A stretch of 64,000 bases of DNA from Sphingopyxis indica (GTDB taxonomy: Bacteria; Pseudomonadota; Alphaproteobacteria; Sphingomonadales; Sphingomonadaceae), in assembly GCF_900188185.1 (NCBI RefSeq), contig NZ_FZPA01000010.1, forward strand, positions 121,734 to 185,733, given 5' to 3'. Below, piece after piece: positions 56,792 to 64,000 of the stretch. Position 1 is the first letter of the stretch. Each line of letters opens with the position of its first letter. The translations under genes and the position numbers were made by a program. The notes beneath the pieces were generated by a model. It ran no database searches, was not told the DNA's origin, and was given only the letters and a program-made list of their open reading frames with translations.

Positions 56792-59119
56792 TCAGTCGAC
56801 CGCCATCGCGGCGGCGGCGAGCTTTTCGAGGTCGAGATATTGCGTCTCTTCCACGGTGACCGCGACGCCAAAGATGCGACCATTTTTGAACTCGCCGGGT
56901 GAGCTATATTCCTCGCTCACCGCATCGCCGCTGTCGCGCCCGATGCAAAGGCCGTCGCCCGACAGGGTGAATTTGCCGAGCTGCGTCTTCATGTCGCCGT
57001 CATCGACCGCTTCGCTGTCGACATAGAGCGTCGTCTTGCCGAGCGATTCGCCATATTCACCCTGGCCTTCGCGGATGAACTCCATGCCGAGCGTGTGCTT
57101 GCCGGGCGTCAGCTTGCCCGAGACGAACTTCTGTTCGGGCTTGATGCCGAGGAAGTTGTATACATAGTGTAGCTTGCCGTCCTTGATGAACAGCGAGTGC
57201 CCGCCGAAGCGCGAGCCATGGGCGAAGATCACGCCTTCGCTCTTGTCGGTCAATTCGACGTCGGCGATGATCTTGTACGACCGTCCGCGGACGTTGACCG
57301 CCACTCCCTCGGGCACCGGCGAGGTTCCCGGATAATAGATATAACGCTGGCGAGGCGGCTCGGTGGACGGCCGTTCGACGCCGAGCAGTTCGGCGGCGGT
57401 GCGGTCGTCGAGCGGCAGGACGTTGTTTTCCTCGGCCTCTTTCATCCACAAATCGACGAGTTCCTTGAGCTTTTCGGGATGCTTGTCGGCAAGATTCACC
57501 GTTTCGGAACGGTCATTGTCGGTGTTGTAAAGCTCCCATTCGTCCTGATCGAAATGGCCCTTGCTCGTCAGCGGCGCGTGCAGCGCGACCGCCTTCCAGC
57601 CGTCGGCCCACATGCCGCGCGTGCCGAGCATCGCATAATATTGCTTCTTCTTCTGCGTCGGCGCGTCGGGCTTGGCGTCGAAGCTGTATTTCATCGACAC
57701 GCCCGACAGCGGATGCTGCTTCACGCCGCGGAAGGTCTCGGGCATTTCGACACCGATGCATTCGAGGATCGTCGGCACGATGTCGGTGCTGTGGTGATAT
57801 TGATTGCGCACCTCGCCCTTCGCCTTGATGCCCTTGGGCCAGTGGATCACCAACGGGCAACAGGTGCCACCGGCATATTCCGAATAGCGCTTGAACATCT
57901 TGTAGGGCGCCGAAAAGGCCGCGGCCCAGCCGGTCGGATAGTGGTTGTAGGTTTCCACCCCGCCGAGCACGTCGATATATTTGAGATTTTCCTCGAGCGT
58001 ATCGGGATAGTTGTTGAAGAATTTATTCTCGTTGACCGAACCGTTCGGGCTGCCCTCGCCCGACGCGCCATTGTCCGAACAATAGAAGATGATCGTATTG
58101 TCGAGCTGGCCACTTTCCTCCAGATAGTCGATAATCCGGCCGACCTGGGCGTCGGTATATTCGGAAAAGCCGGCATAGACTTCGGCCATGCGCGCAAAGA
58201 GCTTCTTCTCCTGATCGTTGAGCTCGTCCCACGGGCGCACGAAATCGCCTTTGTTGGCGATCTCGTCGGGCAGGAAATTGAAATCCTCGATCCTGGTGTC
58301 GGCGGGCAACAGACCCTTTTCGATCATCCGCGGCACCACCCATTTGCGATAGGCGTCATAGCCCTCGTCGAACTTGCCCTTATATTTGTCGGCATATTCC
58401 TTGGGCGAATGGTGCGGGGCGTGGTTTGCGCCGGGGCAGAACCACATGAACCACGGCTTCGACGGATTGCTCGCCTTTTGATCGCGGATCATCCGCAGCG
58501 CCTGATCGGCCAGATCCTTGGAAAGATGATAGCCGTCTTCGGGGCCATAGGGCTGGTCGATGAAACCGTTATCCTCGACCAGGTCGGGATACCAGTTGTT
58601 CGTCTCGCCGCCAAGGAAGCCATAGAAGCGGTCGAAGCCCTGCTGCAGCGGCCATTCGGAGCGCACGCCGCCCGAGCAGATATCCTGTTCGGGGACGTTA
58701 TGCTCCTTGCCCAGCCAGAATGTCGAATAGCCGTTGCCCTGAAGCATATAGCCGATCGACATGACATTCTCGGGCAGGCGGCCGCTCCAGCCCGGAAAAC
58801 CCTGAGCGCCTTCGGTGATGCAGGACATGCCGCACAGATGGTGGTTGCGCCCGGTCAGGAAGGTCGAACGCGTCGGCGAGCAGAGCGCGGTGGTGTGCCA
58901 TTGCGTATAGGTCAGCCCGTTGTCCGCCAGCTTTTGCAGGGTCGGCATGTTGATCGCGCCGCCATAGGGTGACCAGGCGGCCTGCCCGGTATCGTCATAC
59001 AGAACGATCAGGATATTCGGTGCATCCTTGGGAGGCATCGGAGGGGTGAAAGGACCCCAATCGGGTGTGGAATCGCGCACATCGAGCTTGATGACGCCCT
59101 TGAATTCTTTCTCTGCCAC
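56792..59119 (-). CDS. Type I arylsulfatase without signal peptide
   Basis: A 775-residue sulfatase. The formylglycine motif is LCSPTRSTFLTGRN with Cys80 as the residue to be oxidised. Metal-binding segments are ILIVLYDDTG near 36-45 and YCSDNGASGEGSP near 345. A C-terminal LamG-like beta domain (from about 590, VPEGVAVNVRGRSYKIIADVEL) completes it. It has no Sec or Tat signal, so it is probably cytosolic or released by another route. Related large sulfatases occur in mycobacteria and other soil bacteria. GTG start preceded by GGAGG. No sulfatase-modifying enzyme gene is beside it. Confidence 0.9.
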   Translation of the reverse strand: MAEKEFKGVIKLDVRDSTPDWGPFTPPMPPKDAPNILIVLYDDTGQAAWSPYGGAINMPTLQKLADNGLTYTQWHTTALCSPTRSTFLTGRNHHLCGMSCITEGAQGFPGWSGRLPENVMSIGYMLQGNGYSTFWLGKEHNVPEQDICSGGVRSEWPLQQGFDRFYGFLGGETNNWYPDLVEDNGFIDQPYGPEDGYHLSKDLADQALRMIRDQKASNPSKPWFMWFCPGANHAPHHSPKEYADKYKGKFDEGYDAYRKWVVPRMIEKGLLPADTRIEDFNFLPDEIANKGDFVRPWDELNDQEKKLFARMAEVYAGFSEYTDAQVGRIIDYLEESGQLDNTIIFYCSDNGASGEGSPNGSVNENKFFNNYPDTLEENLKYIDVLGGVETYNHYPTGWAAAFSAPYKMFKRYSEYAGGTCCPLVIHWPKGIKAKGEVRNQYHHSTDIVPTILECIGVEMPETFRGVKQHPLSGVSMKYSFDAKPDAPTQKKKQYYAMLGTRGMWADGWKAVALHAPLTSKGHFDQDEWELYNTDNDRSETVNLADKHPEKLKELVDLWMKEAEENNVLPLDDRTAAELLGVERPSTEPPRQRYIYYPGTSPVPEGVAVNVRGRSYKIIADVELTDKSEGVIFAHGSRFGGHSLFIKDGKLHYVYNFLGIKPEQKFVSGKLTPGKHTLGMEFIREGQGEYGESLGKTTLYVDSEAVDDGDMKTQLGKFTLSGDGLCIGRDSGDAVSEEYSSPGEFKNGRIFGVAVTVEETQYLDLEKLAAAAMAVD

Positions 59120-59375
59120 AGCTGGCCTCCATGCGTTGGGTTGGTTGCAGGAAACGTCACCGACTCGCGGCGGAGGGGAGACTCCTGTCCCACCAGCATC
59201 GCCAAGCCCCCGATGATCGCCATCGGGGGGACTCCCTAGATGGACACGGGGATGGCCTGAGAGGGCAGGAACCGCGGCTGGAAAGCAGGAGATAACGGTC
59301 GAGGGCCGGGCCCGGCCCCCGGGGCGGTTGCGTGCGCGACCGCGGGTTTTTCGGCAGGCGCCGGCCGGTGGCGGA

Positions 59376-60875
59376 TCAATCGCGCCGGGGGAGCATCGCG
59401 GCGACGCTTGTCATGGCGATCATCGCGACCATCAGCGTCACGGCCGCGAACGCCATGGTGTAAATCGGCTCGCCCGGGAAAAAGGCTTGCATGACCGATC
59501 CCATCACTGTCGCGACCAGCAGCTGGGGGATCACGACGAAGACGTTGAACAGGCCCATATAGACGCCAAGCTTGGCCTGCGGCAGGCTGGAAGCGAGGAT
59601 CGCATAGGGCATGGCGAGCACCGACGCCCAGAAGATGCCGATGAAGATTTCGCTGACGATCAAATGCATCGGGTCGCGCAGCACGAAGAAGCTCGCATAG
59701 CCGGCAGCGCCGCAGGCAAGGCCGGTCATATGCGTGCGCGCCTGTCCCAGCCGGCGCGCGAGCCAGGGGAGCAGGGTCAGCGCCGCGATCGCCGCGACGC
59801 CGTTGTAGATCGCGAAAAGTTCGCCGACCCAATTGGCCGCCTCCTGATAGGCGGCGCTCGCGGCATCGCGGGTGCCATAATGATATTGGGCGACGATCGG
59901 GGTCGTGTTGATCCACATGACGAACAGGGCCGACCAGCTGAAGAATTGCACGATCGCGAGGCGCTTCATCAGCGCCGGCATGCCCGAAAAATCGCCGACG
60001 ATGCTCGATAGCATATTGGTACTGCTGCCGCGACGAGCGAGCGCGATCGCGAGCATCGAGGCGAGGCCATAGCCGGCCAGCAGCGCGCCGAGCAGCAGCA
60101 CTTCGCGCAGCAGGCCAAGGCGTATCTGAACGAGCGCGACGACAACCCCCGCGGCGATCCATCCGAAGCTCGCCGCATAGCTGTGCGAGGCGAGCGCGCG
60201 CATCGGCGGCAGTTCGACCGCATCGCCCGCGGTTTCGAAGGCCGCCATGCGGGCGGGGTCATATTCGTCGGTCGAGACCACCGTCCACAAGACCGACAGC
60301 AGCAGCGCCGCGCCCCCGAACCAGAAGGCATAGCGCACCGTCTCGGGGATCTGGCCCGGCGGTGCGACATTCGCGACCCCGAACGCCTCCATGACCGAGG
60401 GAAAGAGCGAGCCGACGACCGCGCCGGCGCCGATGAAGGCGGTCTGGACCGCATAGCCCGCGCTGTGCTGGTCCTTGCGCAGCATGTCGCCGACAAAGGC
60501 GCGGAAGGGTTCCATCGAGATGTTGAGCGAGGCGTCGAGCAGCCACAGCATCACCGCGGCGAACCAGATCGACGGGCTTTCGGGCATCGCGAACAGCGCG
60601 ATCGCGGCGAGGATAGCACCGGCGAGGAAATAGGGGCGCCGGCGGCCGAGGCGCCCGAGCCATGTGCGGTCGCTCAGATGGCCGATGACCGGCTGGACGA
60701 GCAAACCGGTAAGCGGCGCCGCGACCCACAGGCCGGGCAGCTTTTCGATATCCTCGCCCAGCGACTGGAAGATGCGGCTCATATTGGCATTCTGCAGCGC
60801 GAAGCCGATCTGGATGCCGAAAAAACCGAAGCTGATGTTCCACAGGCCGGCGAAACCTTGCCGTGGCTTTTCCAT
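59376..60875 (-). CDS. SLC45/MalY-like MFS disaccharide transporter
   Basis: A 499-residue protein of about 12 helices. It opens GLWNISFGFFGIQIGFALQNANMSRIFQSLGEDIEKLPGLW, then PVIGHLSDRTWLGRLGRRRPYFLAGA, features of the sucrose/maltose transporter branch (SLC45, Caulobacter MalY). It likely imports maltose or maltodextrin products after outer-membrane uptake. The start is ATG 60875 after GGGGAGAG. A LacI-type operator-like palindrome lies 93 bases upstream. Confidence 0.87.
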   Translation of the reverse strand: MEKPRQGFAGLWNISFGFFGIQIGFALQNANMSRIFQSLGEDIEKLPGLWVAAPLTGLLVQPVIGHLSDRTWLGRLGRRRPYFLAGAILAAIALFAMPESPSIWFAAVMLWLLDASLNISMEPFRAFVGDMLRKDQHSAGYAVQTAFIGAGAVVGSLFPSVMEAFGVANVAPPGQIPETVRYAFWFGGAALLLSVLWTVVSTDEYDPARMAAFETAGDAVELPPMRALASHSYAASFGWIAAGVVVALVQIRLGLLREVLLLGALLAGYGLASMLAIALARRGSSTNMLSSIVGDFSGMPALMKRLAIVQFFSWSALFVMWINTTPIVAQYHYGTRDAASAAYQEAANWVGELFAIYNGVAAIAALTLLPWLARRLGQARTHMTGLACGAAGYASFFVLRDPMHLIVSEIFIGIFWASVLAMPYAILASSLPQAKLGVYMGLFNVFVVIPQLLVATVMGSVMQAFFPGEPIYTMAFAAVTLMVAMIAMTSVAAMLPRRD

Positions 60876-60967
60876 CTCGCGCTCTCCCCAAACGGCCGCT
60901 CGGACGGCTCTCGTCATCCGGAAAGCTTTGCCGCGTGCGCGGGGCGGGGGCAAGCGGCGTGGTTCAC

Positions 60968-60979
60968 GTATACGAATAC
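60968..60979. promoter_or_regulatory. LacI-type operator-like site upstream of the MFS transporter
   Basis: GTATACGAATAC matches the perfect palindrome GTATACGTATAC found at 62205-62216 with one mismatch. It lies between the LacI gene and the transporter gene, in the right place to control the transporter. Confidence 0.7.
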
Positions 60980-61029
60980 GCAAAGGCGGCCCACGGGGCT
61001 GGGGAAGCCCTGAAAAGCGCCGCCGAACG

Positions 61030-62064
61030 CTAAACCGCCGTGCTCTGCCGCTTGATCAGCCGTGCGGGCAGCACGCTCGGCTCGACCGTTTCGCCGTCGA
61101 TGCGGCGGAGCAGCGCATCGACGAGCAGCTCGCCCGCACCCTTCATGTCCTGCATCAGCGTCGTGAGAGTAGGAGAGGTCAGGCTGGCCGAGGGAATATC
61201 GTCGAAGCCGATCATCGCGACGTCGTGCGGCAGGCGCAGCCCCGCCTCGGTCAGCGCGCGCATCGCGCCGATCGCGATCAGGTCGCTCGCGGCGAAAATC
61301 GCGTCGAAGGCGTGGCCGCCCGCGAGCAAGGCGCGCGCCGCGGCATAGCCCGATTCCTCCGACGACACCGCACCATGCTGCAGCGCCGGGTCGGGGTCGA
61401 TTCCGGCGGCGCACATCGCGCGGCAGAGGCCGGTGTAGCGGTCCTGGAACTCGGGGGCATGGTCCGACGCGTCGCCGAGGAAGGCGATGCGCCGCCGGCC
61501 GATCTCGATGAAATGCGCGCCAGCCTGCTCGCCGGCACCGATGTTGTCGGAGCCGACGGTCAGCCCGATGCTGTCCTTCGACACCGATCCCCAGCGCACG
61601 AATTTCGTCCCCATCTCGACCAGATGCTCGAGCTTGGCGCGATAGAGCTGATAGTCGCCATAACCCAGCAGGATGATCCCGTCCGAACGGTGGCTGTCCT
61701 GATAATCGACGTGCCAGTCGCTGTGCATCTGCTGAAAGCTGATGAGCAGGTCATAGCCCCTCAGCGCGCACTGGCGCGTGATCGACCCCAGCATCGACAG
61801 GAAAAAGGGGTTGATCATCGATTCGTCGGGGGTCGGGTCCTCGAAGAAGAGCAAGGCGATCGTGTGCGTGCGCTGCGACCGCAGGCTCGAGGCGTTCTTG
61901 TCGACCGTATAGTTGAGCTCGCGCGCGATGCGCTCAATGTTCGCGCGTGTCGCCGCGCTCACCGATTTGCTGCCGCGCAGCGCGCGCGATACCGTCGGCT
62001 GCGATACGCCTGCCAGATAGGCTATGTCGAACGACGTCGGCTTGGACGACGGCTGCCGTCCCAT
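61030..62064 (-). CDS. LacI-family repressor of the maltodextrin-type locus
   Basis: A 344-residue regulator. The helix-turn-helix is near residues 12-32 ([21 protein letters not shown]), followed by the hinge and a periplasmic-binding-protein-like ligand domain ([69 protein letters not shown]). Its palindromic target is probably GTATACGTATAC, found on both sides. By analogy with Caulobacter MalI it would respond to maltose; that is inference. Confidence 0.9.
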   Translation of the reverse strand: MGRQPSSKPTSFDIAYLAGVSQPTVSRALRGSKSVSAATRANIERIARELNYTVDKNASSLRSQRTHTIALLFFEDPTPDESMINPFFLSMLGSITRQCALRGYDLLISFQQMHSDWHVDYQDSHRSDGIILLGYGDYQLYRAKLEHLVEMGTKFVRWGSVSKDSIGLTVGSDNIGAGEQAGAHFIEIGRRRIAFLGDASDHAPEFQDRYTGLCRAMCAAGIDPDPALQHGAVSSEESGYAAARALLAGGHAFDAIFAASDLIAIGAMRALTEAGLRLPHDVAMIGFDDIPSASLTSPTLTTLMQDMKGAGELLVDALLRRIDGETVEPSVLPARLIKRQSTAV

Positions 62065-62204
62065 TGTCCCTCTCCTGCCGCGGCATCCCCTTGCGGCCAG
62101 ATTAGCGGCTCGGCGCCGCCGCGCAAGAATTTGCGCCGGACCGCGCGACGGGCCGCGAGCCGTTGTGGCTTTTCGGCGACAGGCGCTCGGCGTGCATAAT
62201 ATGC

Positions 62205-62216
62205 GTATACGTATAC
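62205..62216. promoter_or_regulatory. LacI-type operator upstream of the TonB-dependent receptor
   Basis: GTATACGTATAC, a perfect 12-base palindrome, sits just downstream of a -10-like CATAAT (62195-62200). It lies in the 299-base divergent region between the LacI gene (start 62064) and the receptor (start 62364), so it could control both. The rest of this region shows no gene. Confidence 0.75.
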
Positions 62217-62363
62217 CCTATGGCGGGCGGCGGCGATTGGTTCCAATTGCGAGGCCGCAGATGGGTAAACCCACGCAGGGGTGAGGATGCCGCGCGGACC
62301 AAGGTTCCGCGAACCCCCACCGCTGCGCGAGACATCGTCCCATCGCAGCCAGGGGAGCCAGAT

Positions 62364-63941
62364 ATGACCATGCCAGCCAGCCTTCGCCGCGGTGCCAGCG
62401 CCATCGCGCTGGGCTTCGCCATCACCACCTTTTTGCCGCGCGCCGCGATGGCGCAGGACCCCGGCGCTATCGCCGAAAACGAAGCGCCCGCCGACGGCGA
62501 CATCGTCGTCACCGGCATCCGCAGCGCCATCAACAATTCGGTCAAGGCCAAGAAGGACAACACCTCGATCGTCGAGGTCATCTCGTCCGAAGACATCGGC
62601 AAGCTGCCCGACCAGTCGATCGCCGAATCGCTGTCGCGCCTGCCGGGCCTGGCGACGCAGCGCCTCGACGGCCGCGCCAATGTCGTGTCGATCCGCGGCC
62701 TTGCCCCCGACTTCACCACGACGCTGCTCAACGGGCGCGAACAGGTTTCGGCGAGCAACAACCGCGGCGTCGAACTCGACCAATATCCATCGGAACTGCT
62801 GAGCGGCGCCATCGTCTACAAGACCCCCGACGCATCGCTGATCGGGCAGGCGCTCGGCGGCACGATCGACATGCAGACGGTGCGCCCGCTCGCTTATGGC
62901 CGCCGCGCGCTCGCCGCCGGCGCGCGCTTCGAGGTCAACGACCTCGGCCAGCTCAATCCCGATATTTCGAACAAGGGCTATCGCGCCAACATCTCCTATA
63001 TCGACCAGAATGCCGACGGCACGCTCGGCTGGGCGATCGGCTATGCGCGTATGCAGTCGCCGACCGCCGAAGAGCGCTTCAACGCCTGGGGCTATCCCGA
63101 GGTCACCGACGGCACGGACACCGCCTTCATCATCGGCGGCGCCAAGCCCTATGTGAAGTCGAACGAGCTCAAGCGCGACGGCGTGATGGCGGTCCTCGAA
63201 TGGGAACCCAGCGACCGGCTGCACACGACGCTCGACGGCTATTGGTCGAAGTTCAAGGACGATCAGCGCCTGCGCGGCATCGAATTCCCGCTCGCATGGG
63301 GCAATTCGACGCTGCTCCCCGGCTTCACGGTCGAAGACGGGCTGGTGACGAAGGGCACCTGGTCGGGGACCGAGGCGGTGATGCGCAACGACGTCGTCCA
63401 TCGCAACTCGACGATCCTCGCCGGCGGCTGGAACACCAAGTTCAAGCCCAATGAACGGCTGACGCTCGAACTCGACCTCGGCTATTCGCACCTCAAGAAG
63501 ACCGAGGAAAATCTCGAAATCTATCTCGGCACCGGCCGGGGCCAGAATGTCGGCGCGCGCGAAACCGCACTCGGCTTCGAAATGCGCCCCAACGGCGGCA
63601 TCCTGTTCGACCCGTCGCTCGACTATGCCGATCCCGACCTGTTCCTGATCACCGATCCGCAGGGCTGGAACAGCTGCGGCGGGACGGTTCCCAACTGCCA
63701 GGACGGTTTCGTCAACACGCCGAAGATCAAGGACGAGCTCAAGTCGCTGCGCCTTCAGGCGACGCAGGAATTCGACGGCGCGTTTCGCAGCCTGCGCGTC
63801 GGTGCCAATTATTCGGACCGCAAGAAAAGCCTCGACGACCGCGGTTATGTGCTGACCAGCAACAATTATCCGGCCGACACGCGCGTGCCCGACGACTATC
63901 TCTATGAGTCTGATTCAAAATTATCGTTCATAATTTCATAG
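62364..63941 (+). pseudogene. TonB-dependent receptor truncated by an insertion
   Basis: The signal peptide (to about AAMAQ-31), plug (GDIVVTGIRSAINNSVKAKKDNTSIVEVISSEDIGKLPDQSIAESLSRLPGL, SIRGL, GGTIDMQTVRP) and the first barrel strands match maltodextrin-type receptors of about 900-1000 residues. Reading proceeds normally to about residue 514 (DDYLY); then the sequence turns AT-rich and a stop follows 11 codons later. The C-terminal barrel is missing, so the product cannot function as a receptor. The remainder may lie beyond the inserted element. ATG after AGGGGAGCC. Confidence 0.85.
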
Positions 63942-64000
63942 CCTTGCGATGCGGCGAGTGAAGAGTTGTATCGAGGCGACGAAGAGCCATGCGGTTGCCG
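63906..64000. mobile_element. Probable left end of an insertion sequence
   Basis: From GAGTCTGATTCAAAATTATC onward, the base composition and codon pattern break from the receptor gene. The GAGTCTGATTCA start looks like a terminal inverted repeat of an IS5-like element, from memory. An ATG at 63949 opens a frame (RRVKSCIEATKSHAVA) that runs to the window edge and could be a transposase N-terminus. The right end, target duplication and family cannot be seen. Confidence 0.6.

Overview
The window is GC-rich, densely coded bacterial DNA. It looks like a chromosomal segment of an alphaproteobacterium of the order Sphingomonadales; Sphingopyxis or a close relative is my guess. The pointers are an RcGTA-type gene transfer agent tail cluster, the CtrA antagonist SciP (an alphaproteobacterial cell-cycle protein), an OmpA with a long polyproline hinge, large TonB-dependent receptors of the Caulobacter/Xanthomonas type, an intracellular PHB depolymerase and a dodecin. 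I found no rRNA, tRNA or CRISPR array.

Layout. (1) 0.1-8.5 kb: a small exported protein on the minus strand, then a tail-only gene transfer agent operon: major tail protein, two small assembly proteins, short tape measure, a large DUF2460 fusion, the DUF2163 hub, an NlpC/P60 peptidase, the tip protein and a DUF2793 protein. Three copies of a two-hairpin palindromic repeat sit at gene junctions here. (2) 8.6-23.6 kb: ordinary chromosomal genes, including ompA-like, an orphan exbD behind a Zur-box-like palindrome, an MsbA-type ABC exporter, phaZ, osmC, an Ivy-like lysozyme inhibitor, an arylamine N-acetyltransferase, dodecin, a TauD-type dioxygenase, a VOC/ArsR/SRPBCC trio, rlpA and gyrB. (3) 24.1-31.6 kb: a minus-strand chain of overlapping genes (DUF4129, DUF4350, MoxR ATPase, DUF58, SpoIIM-like, RDD, nitroreductase, lipoprotein), broken once by a nested-palindrome repeat. 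(4) 31.8-35.8 kb: a fused E1 alpha/beta ketoacid dehydrogenase coupled to a FabD-like acyltransferase, and a FixJ-like regulator with a pseudo-receiver.

(5) 36.0-55.8 kb: a mannose-glycan utilisation locus. It holds a ROK regulator, a sugar-porter MFS transporter, mannose-6-phosphate isomerase, three exported GH92 enzymes, a GH2, a GH43, a GH125, a TonB-dependent receptor and a ROK sugar kinase. The inferred flow is: oligosaccharide enters through the receptor; alpha-mannose is trimmed by GH92 (alpha-1,2/1,3) and GH125 (alpha-1,6); the beta-linked core or side chains go to GH2 and GH43; mannose enters by the MFS porter, is phosphorylated by the ROK kinase and isomerised by ManA to fructose-6-phosphate. 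Two of the three GH92 enzymes carry Gln where the catalytic-acid Glu normally lies (GNQP instead of GNEP). As I recall, that substitution marks GH92 enzymes that act on mannose-1-phosphate diesters of yeast phosphomannan.

(6) 56.0-64 kb: sciP, a DUF1622 membrane protein, an arylsulfatase without a signal peptide, then the start of what looks like a maltodextrin locus: a SLC45/MalY-like transporter, a LacI regulator and a TonB-dependent receptor, with matching GTATAC-type palindromes in both intergenic regions. That receptor is cut after about 514 codons by what appears to be the end of an insertion sequence running off the window.
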